The notes under the pieces were generated by a model. The model had not been told where the DNA came from. It saw nothing but the letters and a program-made list of their open reading frames with translations, and ran no database searches. From the NCBI GenBank assembly GCA_963787345.1, contig CAWBCW010000026.1, forward strand, positions 821,291 through 885,290: a stretch of DNA of 64,000 nucleotides, written 5' to 3'. Position numbers and translations under genes: made by a program. Positions 1 to 8,746 of the stretch are shown here, piece after piece. Each line of letters starts with the position of its first letter. Within the stretch, counting starts at the first letter, position 1. Source of the stretch: Bacillus_BD sp963787345 (GTDB lineage Bacteria > Bacillota > Bacilli > Bacillales > Cytobacillaceae).

Positions 1-22
1 TCCCAAGCCAGTGATAGGTACA

Positions 23-50
23 AGGCACCTTCCAGTTCGGGAAGGTGCCT
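23..50. terminator. Intergenic hairpin of the GGTGCC type
   Basis: An 11-bp perfect stem (AGGCACCTTCC with GGAAGGTGCCT, 6-nt loop) lies just past the 3' end of lytH. It has no clear U run on the lytH side, so it may be a weak terminator or just a repeat hairpin. Similar GGTGCC/GGCACC hairpins occur at 17934 and 22238. Confidence 0.4.
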
Positions 51-58
51 AAGCACGC

Positions 59-1045
59 TTATTTTCGTTGTCTTTCCTGTCTTTCCCACAATTTGAGGTG
101 TGGATATGGATCAAATGACCATTCGGTACGGCCATTGTCTTTATAGATTCCATAATGAAGATGGGGTGGAAACTTACCAGAAGTTCCTGGTGGTCCATAT
201 CCAGAGGCTCCAACGCTGCCGATGATCTGCCCTGGCTCGACAATTTGCCCTTTATGTAAGTCTTTAGCAAACCCGTTTAAATGAGCAAAATAATGGTAGT
301 TGTTATTTATATCGCGGATTCCGACCCGCCACCCGCCAAATCTATTCCAACCTTTCATTTCAACGATCCCATAAGATGTGGCCCGAACAGGTACACCATA
401 GTTGGCGAAAATATCGGTACCTTCGTGGATTCTGCGCCCTCCCCAACCTCTTGCATCCCCCCATGTAGTCCGATAGCTATAATCACTTTTTATAGGAACC
501 GGAAATGAATGTTTATCTAAGTTAAGATGTCCAAAGTGCTTATATATTTTAGCTTTATCAACAATGATTCCAACCGTTTTGTCCCTCTTATAATAATCCC
601 ATAAAGCTAACTTAATATGATCATGTTCGATTCCGTAATGAAGAACATACTGTGCCATTGAATAGAGGACATCGAAGTCATTGGATAGAGAAGCTTTTCC
701 ATCTTGATCACCATCCGCTCCAACTCCTCCAAAAAACTGGATGGAGAGTGGATTTTCATCAGTAATATCCGGATTTAGCAGTCCGACCCATTTTTCAGGA
801 GGAATATAAATACCTGTAATTCCTTCTGCTTTTGGCAGATCTTTACGTGACTGACGAACATTCCGTTCATATTGATCAATAGCAGCCAAGTAATACCAAG
901 GTATGTTTGTTAACGTTTCTACACTTTGATATAGTTCCATCCTTTTTGTAACAAGGTCATCTTGATTCGTTTCCGCAGCCTTTGCTATCGAGCCGCTTAA
1001 GAAAAGTGCAGCAATAGAAAGAAGACATAGCAAAACATGCCGCAT
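59..1045 (-). CDS. lytH: LytH/YunA-type M23 endopeptidase (sporulation)
   Basis: A secreted M23 zinc metallopeptidase of 328 aa. Residues 1-24 form a signal peptide (basic start, then LLCLLSIAALFLSG, cleavage near AKAAE). The C-terminal third holds the M23 zinc motifs HEGTD (H-x3-D) and HLHYG (H-x-H). In B. subtilis LytH (YunA) is a sporulation L-Ala-D-Glu endopeptidase that trims side chains of spore cortex peptidoglycan. The position next to lipA, divergently transcribed, matches B. subtilis yunA-yutB. The start has a GGGAGG ribosome binding site. The family is certain; the exact bond cut is inferred from the synteny. Confidence 0.88.
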   Translation of the reverse strand: MRHVLLCLLSIAALFLSGSIAKAAETNQDDLVTKRMELYQSVETLTNIPWYYLAAIDQYERNVRQSRKDLPKAEGITGIYIPPEKWVGLLNPDITDENPLSIQFFGGVGADGDQDGKASLSNDFDVLYSMAQYVLHYGIEHDHIKLALWDYYKRDKTVGIIVDKAKIYKHFGHLNLDKHSFPVPIKSDYSYRTTWGDARGWGGRRIHEGTDIFANYGVPVRATSYGIVEMKGWNRFGGWRVGIRDINNNYHYFAHLNGFAKDLHKGQIVEPGQIIGSVGASGYGPPGTSGKFPPHLHYGIYKDNGRTEWSFDPYPHLKLWERQERQRK

Positions 1046-1243
1046 ACAAAATCCTCCCTTCCTTTGGTATCTACCTTATTAGTGTGTGAGAAGAAAGGAA
1101 TTTCATAAATAATAATTATTGGTAATAAATAGAATAAATAAATAGATTTGGAGTTATTTATGTGAATATGGTAAAGTTAAAAGGAAAAGTTAGGCCCATT
1201 CTTTAATTCAACACGTGGAGTCACAGAAAGGGATGAAGGAACA

Positions 1244-2158
1244 GTGAGTGATAAAAAAGCGACACAGCGTAAACCAGAATGGTTAAAAATAAAGCTGAAC
1301 ACGAATGAAAGTTATACAGGTTTAAAGGGGTTAATGCGAGAAAAGAATTTACATACTGTTTGTGAAGAGGCGCGCTGTCCAAATATACATGAATGTTGGG
1401 CTGAAAGAAGAACAGCTACTTTTATGATTCTTGGCGATATATGTACAAGAGCATGCCGATTCTGTGCGGTAAAAACAGGTCTGCCAACTGAACTAGATCT
1501 AGCAGAACCCGAAAGAATTGCTGACTCTGTTGCTTTGATGAATTTAAAACATGTTGTCATTACAATGGTCTCTCGCGACGATTTAAAAGATGGCGGTTCA
1601 AAGGTGTTAGCTGAAACGATTCGTGCGACACGTAAGAAAAATCCGTTTACTTCAATTGAAGTGTTACCATCTGATATGGGCGGCGTATTAGAAAATCTTC
1701 AAAACATAATGGATGCAAAACCTGATATTTTGAACCATAATATTGAAACGGTTGAAAGATTAACTCCAAGAGTTAGAGCAAGGGCCACTTACGAGCGTTC
1801 ATTGGAATTTTTAAGAAGAGCAAAAGAATTACAACCTCAAGTTCCAACTAAATCAAGTCTAATGATTGGCCTTGGAGAAACAAAAGAGGAAATTCTCGCT
1901 ACGATGGATGACTTGAGAGCTAACCATGTAGATATTATGACCATTGGGCAGTATTTACAGCCGACTAAAAACCATCTGCCTGTAGTTAAATACTACCATC
2001 CAGATGAATTTAAAGAGTTAAAAGATATAGCGATGGAAAAGGGTTTTAGCCATTGTGAATCCGGCCCGCTTGTTCGCTCTTCCTATCATGCGGATGAACA
2101 AGTGAGTGAAGCAACTAAACATATGCAACAAAATGAAACAAAATTAAAAAATGCATAA
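1244..2158 (+). CDS. lipA: Lipoyl synthase LipA
   Basis: A radical-SAM enzyme of 304 aa that inserts two sulfurs into protein-bound octanoyl groups to make lipoyl cofactor. It carries both required cysteine clusters: the N-terminal set CEEARCPNIHEC (auxiliary 4Fe-4S) and the radical-SAM set CTRACRFC. The terminal RSSYHADE stretch contains the family's serine ligand region (RSS). The start is GTG, preceded by GAAGGA. Length is usual for the family. It corresponds to B. subtilis yutB and stands as a single gene. Confidence 0.95.
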   Translation: MSDKKATQRKPEWLKIKLNTNESYTGLKGLMREKNLHTVCEEARCPNIHECWAERRTATFMILGDICTRACRFCAVKTGLPTELDLAEPERIADSVALMNLKHVVITMVSRDDLKDGGSKVLAETIRATRKKNPFTSIEVLPSDMGGVLENLQNIMDAKPDILNHNIETVERLTPRVRARATYERSLEFLRRAKELQPQVPTKSSLMIGLGETKEEILATMDDLRANHVDIMTIGQYLQPTKNHLPVVKYYHPDEFKELKDIAMEKGFSHCESGPLVRSSYHADEQVSEATKHMQQNETKLKNA

Positions 2159-2272
2159 GGCCCAGCCTCTATATAATTCCACTTCTTGAGTTATAATTGT
2201 AAAAGGCACTTGCGCTTTTTATCTTTCTATGGCTAAAATTGTTTAAGGCATTTGTTCGAGAGGTGAGGCATT

Positions 2273-2548
2273 ATGGTATGCATTGAGAATACTTGTTATG
2301 AACTAGTAGAAGAAAGAGGAAATGGCTATAACGAGGAAGACTTTCTGAATCGGTATAGTGAGATTTTAGTGAAGTATGATTATATTGTAGGAGATTGGGG
2401 ATATGGTCAACTTCGATTAAAAGGCTTTTTTGATGACAAAAATCACAAAGCGACTTTCGATTCTAAAATAAGTACAGTTTCCGAATATTTATATGAATTT
2501 TGTAATTTCGGATGTGCATACTTTATTCTCAAAAAAGTTAAGAAATAA
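2273..2548 (+). CDS. yutD: YutD family protein (DUF1027)
   Basis: A small cytosolic protein of 91 aa that I recognise as YutD family, with the conserved core KYDYIVGDWGYGQLRLKGFF and the C-terminal CNFGCAYF. Function is unknown. It lies downstream of lipA as in B. subtilis, and ends in a bidirectional hairpin shared with the convergent gene at 2573. The SD GAGAGGTGAG lies 8 nt before the ATG. Confidence 0.85.
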   Translation: MVCIENTCYELVEERGNGYNEEDFLNRYSEILVKYDYIVGDWGYGQLRLKGFFDDKNHKATFDSKISTVSEYLYEFCNFGCAYFILKKVKK

Positions 2549-2574
2549 AAAAGCTGCTAAAATGCAGCTTTTTT
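2548..2574. terminator. Bidirectional terminator
   Basis: A 10-bp stem AAAAAGCTGC / GCAGCTTTTT with a 6-nt loop and a T run on both strands lies between the convergent genes at 2273 and 2573. Confidence 0.85.
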
Positions 2575-2848
2575 ATTTATCATATGGTGGTTGTTCGGTC
2601 TTGTCTGGGTCATCATGTGGGGGGTGAGCACCTTCCATTTGTCTGGGAAGGTCTTCATGAAGGGATTTGTTTTCATAATTAAAAGCACTGTAGTGACGTT
2701 GCCCTTCTTTCCACTCACTACTTTTATTTTCGACAGGCTCATAAGTCCGAAATGGAGATCCCAAAGGACCTTCTGGAAATTCTTCTGGAATCACATAATC
2801 CTTCATCTTTTTCACATTCGAAAAATTTGTATATCGGCTATTTCCCAT
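2573..2848 (-). CDS. Small hydrophilic protein, Bacillaceae-type
   Basis: A 91-aa hydrophilic protein without signal peptide or membrane segment, rich in Pro, Glu, Asp and Lys (EEFPEGPLGSPF, HPPHDDPDK). It resembles short conserved 'cytosolic protein' entries found near yutD in Bacillaceae, but I do not recognise a characterised family. Open frames on the opposite strand over this stretch lack coding character. Its 3' end shares the hairpin at 2548. Confidence 0.6.
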   Translation of the reverse strand: MGNSRYTNFSNVKKMKDYVIPEEFPEGPLGSPFRTYEPVENKSSEWKEGQRHYSAFNYENKSLHEDLPRQMEGAHPPHDDPDKTEQPPYDK

Positions 2849-2961
2849 TCACGTCACCTCATAGAGAGTATTTGATAAAAACATTGAAATATCCGTCATG
2901 TATGGAAATCCCAAAAGATACTATTATCACTAATCATAAGGTAAGGTGAGCAAGCAAACAT

Positions 2962-3228
2962 CTAGACAAGTTCAGATAAAAAGTCTGAAAGCTCTGCAGC
3001 ATCTTCCTCGCTCATTTGAAAAGCATGCTCGATATATCCTTCTTCTTCTAAATCATCACGACCGATAATTGCGAATCGGCCTCCTTGAATATTTAATACA
3101 ATGACTTTACCGTAATAGCGGTCGCTTTGAATAATCGCTAAATCAAACCGATTATTCTCACCCGTAAAACTGACAAATCTTGTTCTTGTATCGACTATAT
3201 CATCATAAAGAAAGAATCGTTCTGCCAT
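2962..3228 (-). CDS. DUF3055 / SAV0927-type protein
   Basis: An 88-aa acidic protein. I place the start at ATG 3228 (MAERFFLYDDIVDT) because a perfect GGGGAG site lies 6 nt upstream; an upstream extension has no such site. The pattern FFLYDD...RFVSF...RFDLA...GRFAIIGRDDLEEEGYIEHAF fits DUF3055 proteins of Firmicutes. Function is unknown. Single gene, divergent from the EAL gene at 3399. Confidence 0.7.
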   Translation of the reverse strand: MAERFFLYDDIVDTRTRFVSFTGENNRFDLAIIQSDRYYGKVIVLNIQGGRFAIIGRDDLEEEGYIEHAFQMSEEDAAELSDFLSELV

Positions 3229-3398
3229 GTTTATCTCCCCTTGTCCTATTAATATTATCAAGTATTCTTATCTATCATAACAAAGAACGTTTAAATACTG
3301 AATTTTTAATGAATCCCAATTGAATTCAACTAAAATATGGTACAATAAGCATAGATAAATCACCATTATGCGGTAAGCCTCTGAAGGAAGGTAAGTTT

Positions 3399-4730
3399 AT
3401 GATAGGAACGCCTGAGAAGAAGTTCAGCAAGCGTAATCAACTGAGGAAAATCTTTCTTCCATTACGCAAGATTCGATATTTTCCACCACGATTTACTTTA
3501 AGGAATCCTATCGAAGAAGGTATATCGAATGCATTTAATAAAGGCTATGAAGTAGCTGTTATTGTTTATAAAATAAAAAACGAGAAAAATTTAATTCAGC
3601 GATTCGGGCATGAATATATCAATCAAATTATTGATCGGACAAAGCTGAAATTTAAGGAAATGGTGATTCGGGAAATAAATCAAGATGACATTATTGTTCT
3701 TGATTATCATTTTGCTGAAGGCTTTTCTATTTATCTGAAAATGTTAGAAACCCATGAAGGAAATAACGTTTATGATCTTAATATATTAATGGATACTATT
3801 TTCAATCACATACAAAATCTGTCCATAGATGGTTTTTATTTTGAATTTGACAAAGGTTATATGTTTATTGAAAAGAATTACTATTCGCTTCCAAAAGCGA
3901 TTTATAAAGCCAGACAACACGCTTTAGTTATGGCGGAAAAAAAAGTTCAAAGTAAGTATAATGAGATGATTTATGAAATGAGTAAAATCATTTCTAATAA
4001 AAATATCAGCTTACTGGGCCAGCCGATTATTAATATGAAAACGAAGCAAATTCAAGCATGGGAAGTGCTTACAAGAGGACCGAAAGGGTCAAATTTAGAG
4101 TCGCCATTGCGGTTGTTTTCAGTTGCCCATCAAATGGGACACCTCCATGATTTGGAAATGATTGTCGTTGAAAAAACCTTTGAAAAGATTAAAGAAACGA
4201 ATTGTACACAGGAAATCTTTATGAATTGTACCCCCATTACATTAGGGAATAAACGGTTTGTTCGCGATATGAAAAGCCTTCTGCAACATTTCCCGATGAT
4301 TGATCCGAAGAAAATCATTATTGAAATGACAGAACAGGAAACGGTCGAAAATATGAACCATTTAGTTGAAAATATTGGAGAACTGCGGAAATTAGGGTTT
4401 CGTATTGCTTTAGATGATACGGGGGCAGGGTATTCAAGTCTTCATTCGATTGGAGAAATTTTACCTGAAATCATTAAAATTGATCGTGCGGTAATTCAAG
4501 ATATTCATGAAAATCCGGTAAGTGAATCTATGTTAAAAGGAATCATGTTGATTGCGAATGAAGTTGGTTCACTTGTTGTGGCTGAAGGAATTGAAAAAGG
4601 CGAGGAATTGGATGTACTATCCCGCCACCAAGTTGATTTCGCCCAAGGATATTATTATGCACGACCTAAGGCCTTTAATCAACAACTGCTATCATCCCTT
4701 AAAGATATTCATTATTCACTAAGTTATTAA
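3399..4730 (+). CDS. EAL-domain protein with degenerate GGDEF-like N-terminus
   Basis: A 443-aa cytosolic protein. Residues about 195-435 form an EAL domain. The putative c-di-GMP phosphodiesterase residues are kept: ExLxR as EVLTR, the Asn of MNCTP, the Glu of EMTE, LDDTGAG, IKID, VAEGIE and the Gln of AQGYYYARP. Residues about 30-180 look like a GGDEF-type fold without a GGDEF signature, so probably a regulatory or non-catalytic part. No membrane segment. SD AAGGAAGG precedes the ATG. It is followed 22 nt later by yutE. Enzymatic activity is inferred only from retained residues. Confidence 0.85.
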   Translation: MIGTPEKKFSKRNQLRKIFLPLRKIRYFPPRFTLRNPIEEGISNAFNKGYEVAVIVYKIKNEKNLIQRFGHEYINQIIDRTKLKFKEMVIREINQDDIIVLDYHFAEGFSIYLKMLETHEGNNVYDLNILMDTIFNHIQNLSIDGFYFEFDKGYMFIEKNYYSLPKAIYKARQHALVMAEKKVQSKYNEMIYEMSKIISNKNISLLGQPIINMKTKQIQAWEVLTRGPKGSNLESPLRLFSVAHQMGHLHDLEMIVVEKTFEKIKETNCTQEIFMNCTPITLGNKRFVRDMKSLLQHFPMIDPKKIIIEMTEQETVENMNHLVENIGELRKLGFRIALDDTGAGYSSLHSIGEILPEIIKIDRAVIQDIHENPVSESMLKGIMLIANEVGSLVVAEGIEKGEELDVLSRHQVDFAQGYYYARPKAFNQQLLSSLKDIHYSLSY

Positions 4731-4752
4731 GTTGAAAGGATGTTATTTATCA

Positions 4753-5193
4753 ATGTATTTTGTTGATCGTGAAAAAATAGAAGAAAACCTTTGTTATATA
4801 GATCGTCATCTTGAGTTGTTCGAATCGACTAAGGGCTGGAATACGGATTTAGAAAAAGCAGCATTAGAGCGCATTATACACATGACCATTGAAGCGATGT
4901 TAGATGTTGGGAATAGCATGATTGATGGGTTTATTATGCGTGATCCCGGCAGTTATGAAGATATTATCGATATTCTAGAGGATGAGAAGGTCGTTACGAA
5001 AGAGATGAGTGTGGGTTATAAACATATCATTGCTTATCGGAAAAATCTGCAACAAACGTATACAAATATTAACCATGCTGAAATAGAAAGTGCTTTTGTC
5101 CAGGAGCTTCCAGCTTTAAGGCTTTTTTCTTCTCATATAAGGAAGTACTTGGAGAATGAGTTAGATGTTGTTACAGCATTCAAGCCAAATTGA
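4753..5193 (+). CDS. yutE: YutE, HepT-like domain protein (DUF86)
   Basis: A 146-aa all-helical protein of the DUF86/HepT-like group, matching B. subtilis YutE by position between yutD and yutF. HepT toxins carry RX4-6HXY; here the matching stretch is RKNLQQTY, where Gln replaces the His. There is no MntA-type nucleotidyltransferase partner beside it, so a toxin role is unlikely. I choose ATG 4753 because GAAAGGA lies about 12 nt upstream; the frame stays open to a TTG at 4732. It is probably cotranscribed with the EAL gene. Confidence 0.75.
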   Translation: MYFVDREKIEENLCYIDRHLELFESTKGWNTDLEKAALERIIHMTIEAMLDVGNSMIDGFIMRDPGSYEDIIDILEDEKVVTKEMSVGYKHIIAYRKNLQQTYTNINHAEIESAFVQELPALRLFSSHIRKYLENELDVVTAFKPN

Positions 5194-5226
5194 AGCACAT
5201 TTGTCATGTGAAGGAAGGTGAGTAAC

Positions 5227-5856
5227 TTGTTGTTAAATGCAAAGAATACAAAAGAACAAATATTATCCCTTTTAAAGATAAATGGCAGTATGACGATTCT
5301 AGAGATGGCAAACGAATTAAGCATCACTGAGATGGCTGTAAGAAGGCATATACAAACATTAGAAAGAGATCGGCTTATTCAATCAGAAATAAAAAAGCAA
5401 ACGATGGGAAGACCTTCAAAAGTCTATCAATTAGCTCCACAAGGGGAAGACTTTTTTCCGAAAAAATATAAAGAGTTTAGTTTAGAATTGATGCAAGGGA
5501 TAAAAGAAGCAGGACAGGAACAATTACTTCAAGAGATTATAGTAAAAAAACGTGAAAAACAGTTTGAACAACATCAATCGGAATTTAAGGATAAGAGTTT
5601 TTTAGAAAAATTAAACGCCTTAAAAAAGATGCAAGAACAGGATGGCTATATGCCGAAGCTGGAAAATCGAGATGGAGTCATTCATTTTAAAGAATTAAAC
5701 TGCCCATTAGTTGAAGTTGCGAAAGAGTTCCCGCAACTTTGTCAGGCTGAGCGGGAAGTGATTGAAAAATTCTTAGGAGCAGAGTTAACAGGAATTACTT
5801 CGATGGTAGAAGGACATACCTGTTGTCACTACACGATTGAAGAAAAGAATAGCTAG
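5227..5856 (+). CDS. SufR-like winged-helix regulator with C-terminal cysteines
   Basis: A transcription regulator of about 209 aa. Residues 10-70 form a winged helix (MTILEMANELSITEMAVRRH as recognition part), followed by GRPSKVYQL. The C-terminus carries C-x12-C and a terminal CC pair (NCPLVE...QLCQAE...HTCCHY), the pattern of DeoR/SufR-like regulators that bind an Fe-S cluster. The third Cys of the cyanobacterial SufR pattern is not kept. I prefer TTG 5227: the AAGGAAGG site overlaps the GTG at 5218 and leaves normal spacing to 5227. Targets cannot be read from the sequence. Confidence 0.72.
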   Translation: MLLNAKNTKEQILSLLKINGSMTILEMANELSITEMAVRRHIQTLERDRLIQSEIKKQTMGRPSKVYQLAPQGEDFFPKKYKEFSLELMQGIKEAGQEQLLQEIIVKKREKQFEQHQSEFKDKSFLEKLNALKKMQEQDGYMPKLENRDGVIHFKELNCPLVEVAKEFPQLCQAEREVIEKFLGAELTGITSMVEGHTCCHYTIEEKNS

Positions 5857-5938
5857 AATGAAAATGGAGCCGTACTTGTTATGACTCCTTTTTTATCCTT
5901 TTAGACCACATTATTCCCCGAGATAGATTGGAGAGAAA

Positions 5939-6721
5939 ATGAAGCAATATAACGGATATTTAATTGATTTAGATGGCACCATGTATCGAGGGTCAGAAGT
6001 CATCCAAGAAGCAGCAGATTTTGTTAATGAGTTGCATTCAAGGGATCTGCCCTATCTTTTTGTAACGAATAATTCAGCAAGAACCCCTTTACAAGTGGCT
6101 CAGAAATTAATGGACTTTGGAATTGCAGCAGAAGCAGACCAGGTCTTTACTACAAGTCAGGCAACGGCTAATTATATTTATGACCAAAAGCAGGATGCCA
6201 GTGTGTTTGTTATCGGAGAAGAAGGGATCCAGCAGGCTATTTCCGAAAAGGGATTTAAGTTTGCCGATGAACGTGCTGATTATGTAGTTATTGGAATTGA
6301 CCGGTCAATTACATATGAAAAACTAGCAGTAGCTTGTTTAGCTGTTCGGAATGGAGCCGTATTTATATCAACAAATAGTGATATTGCAATTCCGACAGAA
6401 AGAGGCCTAATGCCCGGGAATGGTTCTTTAACATCTGTTATTACTATTTCAACGCAAACACAGCCGGTTTTCATTGGAAAACCTGAATCCATTATTATGG
6501 AACAGGCCCTAAGAGTATTAGGAACAAAAAAGGAAGAAACGCTAATGATCGGTGATAACTATGATACAGATATTATGGCAGGAATAAGTGCAGGACTAGA
6601 CACTTTGCTCGTCCATACAGGCGTCACCACTAAAGACTTGTTAAAAGGATATGACTGTCAGCCGACTTATGTATTGGATAGCTTAGCGGAATTGAAATAC
6701 TACATGGAAAAGCACGCCTAA
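5939..6721 (+). CDS. yutF: YutF HAD-superfamily phosphatase (NagD-like)
   Basis: A 260-aa HAD hydrolase of subfamily IIA. Motif I is DLDGTMYRG (nucleophile and general acid Asp), motif II is VTNNSA, motif III Lys lies in GKPESI, and motif IV is IGDNYDTDI. The C2 cap lies between motifs II and III. Family members dephosphorylate small sugar or nucleotide phosphates; the natural substrate of YutF is unknown to me. ATG follows GGAGAG. The 3' end shares a bidirectional terminator with yutG, as expected for convergent genes. Confidence 0.9.
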   Translation: MKQYNGYLIDLDGTMYRGSEVIQEAADFVNELHSRDLPYLFVTNNSARTPLQVAQKLMDFGIAAEADQVFTTSQATANYIYDQKQDASVFVIGEEGIQQAISEKGFKFADERADYVVIGIDRSITYEKLAVACLAVRNGAVFISTNSDIAIPTERGLMPGNGSLTSVITISTQTQPVFIGKPESIIMEQALRVLGTKKEETLMIGDNYDTDIMAGISAGLDTLLVHTGVTTKDLLKGYDCQPTYVLDSLAELKYYMEKHA

Positions 6722-6733
6722 GCGTGCTTTTTT
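6708..6733. terminator. Bidirectional terminator yutF/yutG
   Basis: Stem AAAAGCACGC / GCGTGCTTTT with a 4-nt loop and U run, overlapping the yutF stop and abutting the end of yutG. Confidence 0.88.
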
Positions 6734-7237
6734 CTACTCAACATTTTCCATACGATGCGCAAGTCTGCTTGAAGCGGCTGCGGCAATGGCTCCCACAATA
6801 TCATCGAGAAATGTATGACATTGTCCTGATGATTTATCATTTAAATCTTTTAGAATCCCCGGTTTTAATTTATCAATATATCCATAATTTGTGAAACCAA
6901 TCGATCCGTAAACGTTTACAATCGAAAAAGCGAGAACCTCATCTACACCGTATAGTCCTTCATCTGACTCAACAATAGATTGCAGTGGTTCATCTAAAAG
7001 TTTTTTTTCTGCTAAACGATCCATTTGAATCCCAGTTATGATCGCGTTTTGTACTTCTCTTTTAGAAATAACCCGTTCCACATTATGCAAACAATCTTCC
7101 ATTTTTAAATTCTCATGGTAATCTTTCTGTAGAAAATAAACAAGTTCAGCAATGTCTGTTGTTTTTACTCCTCTTTCAATAAGCCATCTTCTCGCGGTTT
7201 GTTCTGTTAAATCTATTTTATTATTTTCTTTACTCAT
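6734..7237 (-). CDS. yutG: YutG, phosphatidylglycerophosphatase A-like
   Basis: A 167-aa protein of the PgpA family, which dephosphorylates phosphatidylglycerol phosphate. It has FTNYGYIDKLKPG, CHTFLDDIVGAIAAAASSRLAHR with the DD pair typical of the family, and an N-terminal extension with LTEQTARRWLIERGV. It lacks the strong membrane segments of E. coli PgpA, as is usual for the soluble Bacillus version. Convergent with yutF, same order as in B. subtilis. Confidence 0.87.
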   Translation of the reverse strand: MSKENNKIDLTEQTARRWLIERGVKTTDIAELVYFLQKDYHENLKMEDCLHNVERVISKREVQNAIITGIQMDRLAEKKLLDEPLQSIVESDEGLYGVDEVLAFSIVNVYGSIGFTNYGYIDKLKPGILKDLNDKSSGQCHTFLDDIVGAIAAAASSRLAHRMENVE

Positions 7238-7469
7238 CTAATTCACCTTTTTCTTTAAAATATAATCTCTTTTTCCTAGGTTTCTTCATTTTCTTCACTT
7301 ATACAAGTATTAAAAAATGGCACAAATTTCTTTGCGTTGTGACATAGATATAGAATATGAACATGAATACGCAGGATGAAAAAGTCCTCAAGAGAGTAGC
7401 TTATTAGCAATACTCTACCAATTATTTCATAAACTTGCCAAGATTTCACCTCAGAAAGGGGCGGTCAGT

Positions 7470-8468
7470 ATGTTTAAGAAAGTTTTGAAGCAGCATTTTG
7501 GAATTGATGCCATTGAAAGCACTCCGGTTGGTCGTTATCAATCCTGTAAAAAAGAGCATCAGCGGTTTGTATTGGTACCTGTTGGCCAAAAGGATGAAAA
7601 AGAATTATTAGAGTTGGAGCAAATCGCAAATCATTTTAAAAATACGGGTGATAGGTCTGTTAGTCTATTTTTGCATACGAAAGAGAAGCAGCGTATTGTG
7701 GAAATCGAATCGAGTAAATACTGTGTATTGACCTGGGAAGAATACAAACGTTCATTAACACGAATGGGAAGAAGGCTGGCGAAATTCCATTATCGTGGAA
7801 GGATGATTACGTTTCCAGTCCAAAAAATCAATCGAATTGGTCAATGGAAAAATCTCTGGGAGAAGCGAATCGATCAAATGGAAATGTTTTGGAAAGAAAA
7901 GATGCAGCATGAGCCTGAAAATGAGTTTGACCGCCTGTTTTTTGAGTCCTTTCCCTATTATATGGCGATAGCTGAAAATGCGATTCAATATTTAGTCGAC
8001 ACGGAGCTTGATGATGAGCCTCGTGAGTCTGATTATGGAACAATTTGTCATATTCGCTTCTCCTCCCATACGTGGGGCAATGCTGGGATGATCAAAAATC
8101 CATTTGATTGGGTTCTTGATCACTGTAGCAGGGATTTAGCTGAATGGACACGGGAAAGGTATTTTAATCACTTTCAAACGTATGAACCTGAAGTTCAACA
8201 GTTTTATACAGAATATCAAACCGTCGGGAAGCTTAGTTCTTTCTCGTGGAGATTATTATACGCTAGAATTTTGTTTCCTTTACATTATGTTGATTGTATA
8301 GAAGATTATTATTCTAGCGGATCAGAGCAAACTAAGCATTTATCATTAGACCGTTTAGAAAAGTTTTTACAGCGATCCAGTGATCATGAACAATTTCTAA
8401 AAAGCTTTTTGCAAATAGCCGGGGTTCCTGTACGTCAACAAAATATCCCGCTCATTGACTGGCTTTAA
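7470..8468 (+). CDS. yutH: YutH, CotS-family spore coat protein
   Basis: A 332-aa protein of the CotS/YutH group of kinase-fold spore coat proteins. It has an aminoglycoside-phosphotransferase-like layout (LARFH-type segment RRLAKFHYRGR, then DYGTICHIRF and NPFDWVLDHCSRDLAEW) but a degenerate active site, so it is unlikely to be a kinase. GAAAGGGG lies before the ATG. It sits upstream of hom, as in B. subtilis. A mother-cell (sigma-E type) promoter is expected but I could not identify one confidently. Confidence 0.87.
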   Translation: MFKKVLKQHFGIDAIESTPVGRYQSCKKEHQRFVLVPVGQKDEKELLELEQIANHFKNTGDRSVSLFLHTKEKQRIVEIESSKYCVLTWEEYKRSLTRMGRRLAKFHYRGRMITFPVQKINRIGQWKNLWEKRIDQMEMFWKEKMQHEPENEFDRLFFESFPYYMAIAENAIQYLVDTELDDEPRESDYGTICHIRFSSHTWGNAGMIKNPFDWVLDHCSRDLAEWTRERYFNHFQTYEPEVQQFYTEYQTVGKLSSFSWRLLYARILFPLHYVDCIEDYYSSGSEQTKHLSLDRLEKFLQRSSDHEQFLKSFLQIAGVPVRQQNIPLIDWL

Positions 8469-8656
8469 CCTTTCTAAGAGAGGATCTTAACAAGGTCTTC
8501 TCTTTTTACATAATAGAAAAAATGTTTTAAGAAAATAATAATAAGAGGGTAAAATAGGGTCATAAAAAAGATAGTATGATAAAATGAGAAAATATAGAAA
8601 AGTTATTTTTGTATCAAATTCTTTATGATATTAACGTTTATATAGGAAATTATCCC

Positions 8657-8685
8657 TTGTAAAACCATCATATTAACACTATAAT
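8657..8685 (+). promoter_or_regulatory. Sigma-A-type promoter of hom
   Basis: TTGTAA and TATAAT are separated by 17 bp, about 60 bp upstream of the hom start. The short leader holds no T-box or terminator structure that I can see. Confidence 0.6.
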
Positions 8686-8746
8686 GTCTACTATAGAAAT
8701 ACAATTGTTCATTTAAAGAGTACAATATATAAGGGGAGAGAATACC

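Noticed and set aside
2591..2949. Plus-strand open frames opposite the 91-aa gene at 2573
   Set aside because: They are complements of the better supported minus-strand gene, without SD sites; their membrane-like composition is an artefact of the antisense frame.
4753..5193. yutE as a HepT/MntA toxin-antitoxin system
   Set aside because: No nucleotidyltransferase antitoxin gene is adjacent and the RX4HXY His is replaced by Gln.
8469..8746. Possible T-box or other leader upstream of hom
   Set aside because: I looked for the T-box sequence and an antiterminator/terminator pair and found neither; only a plausible promoter is there.
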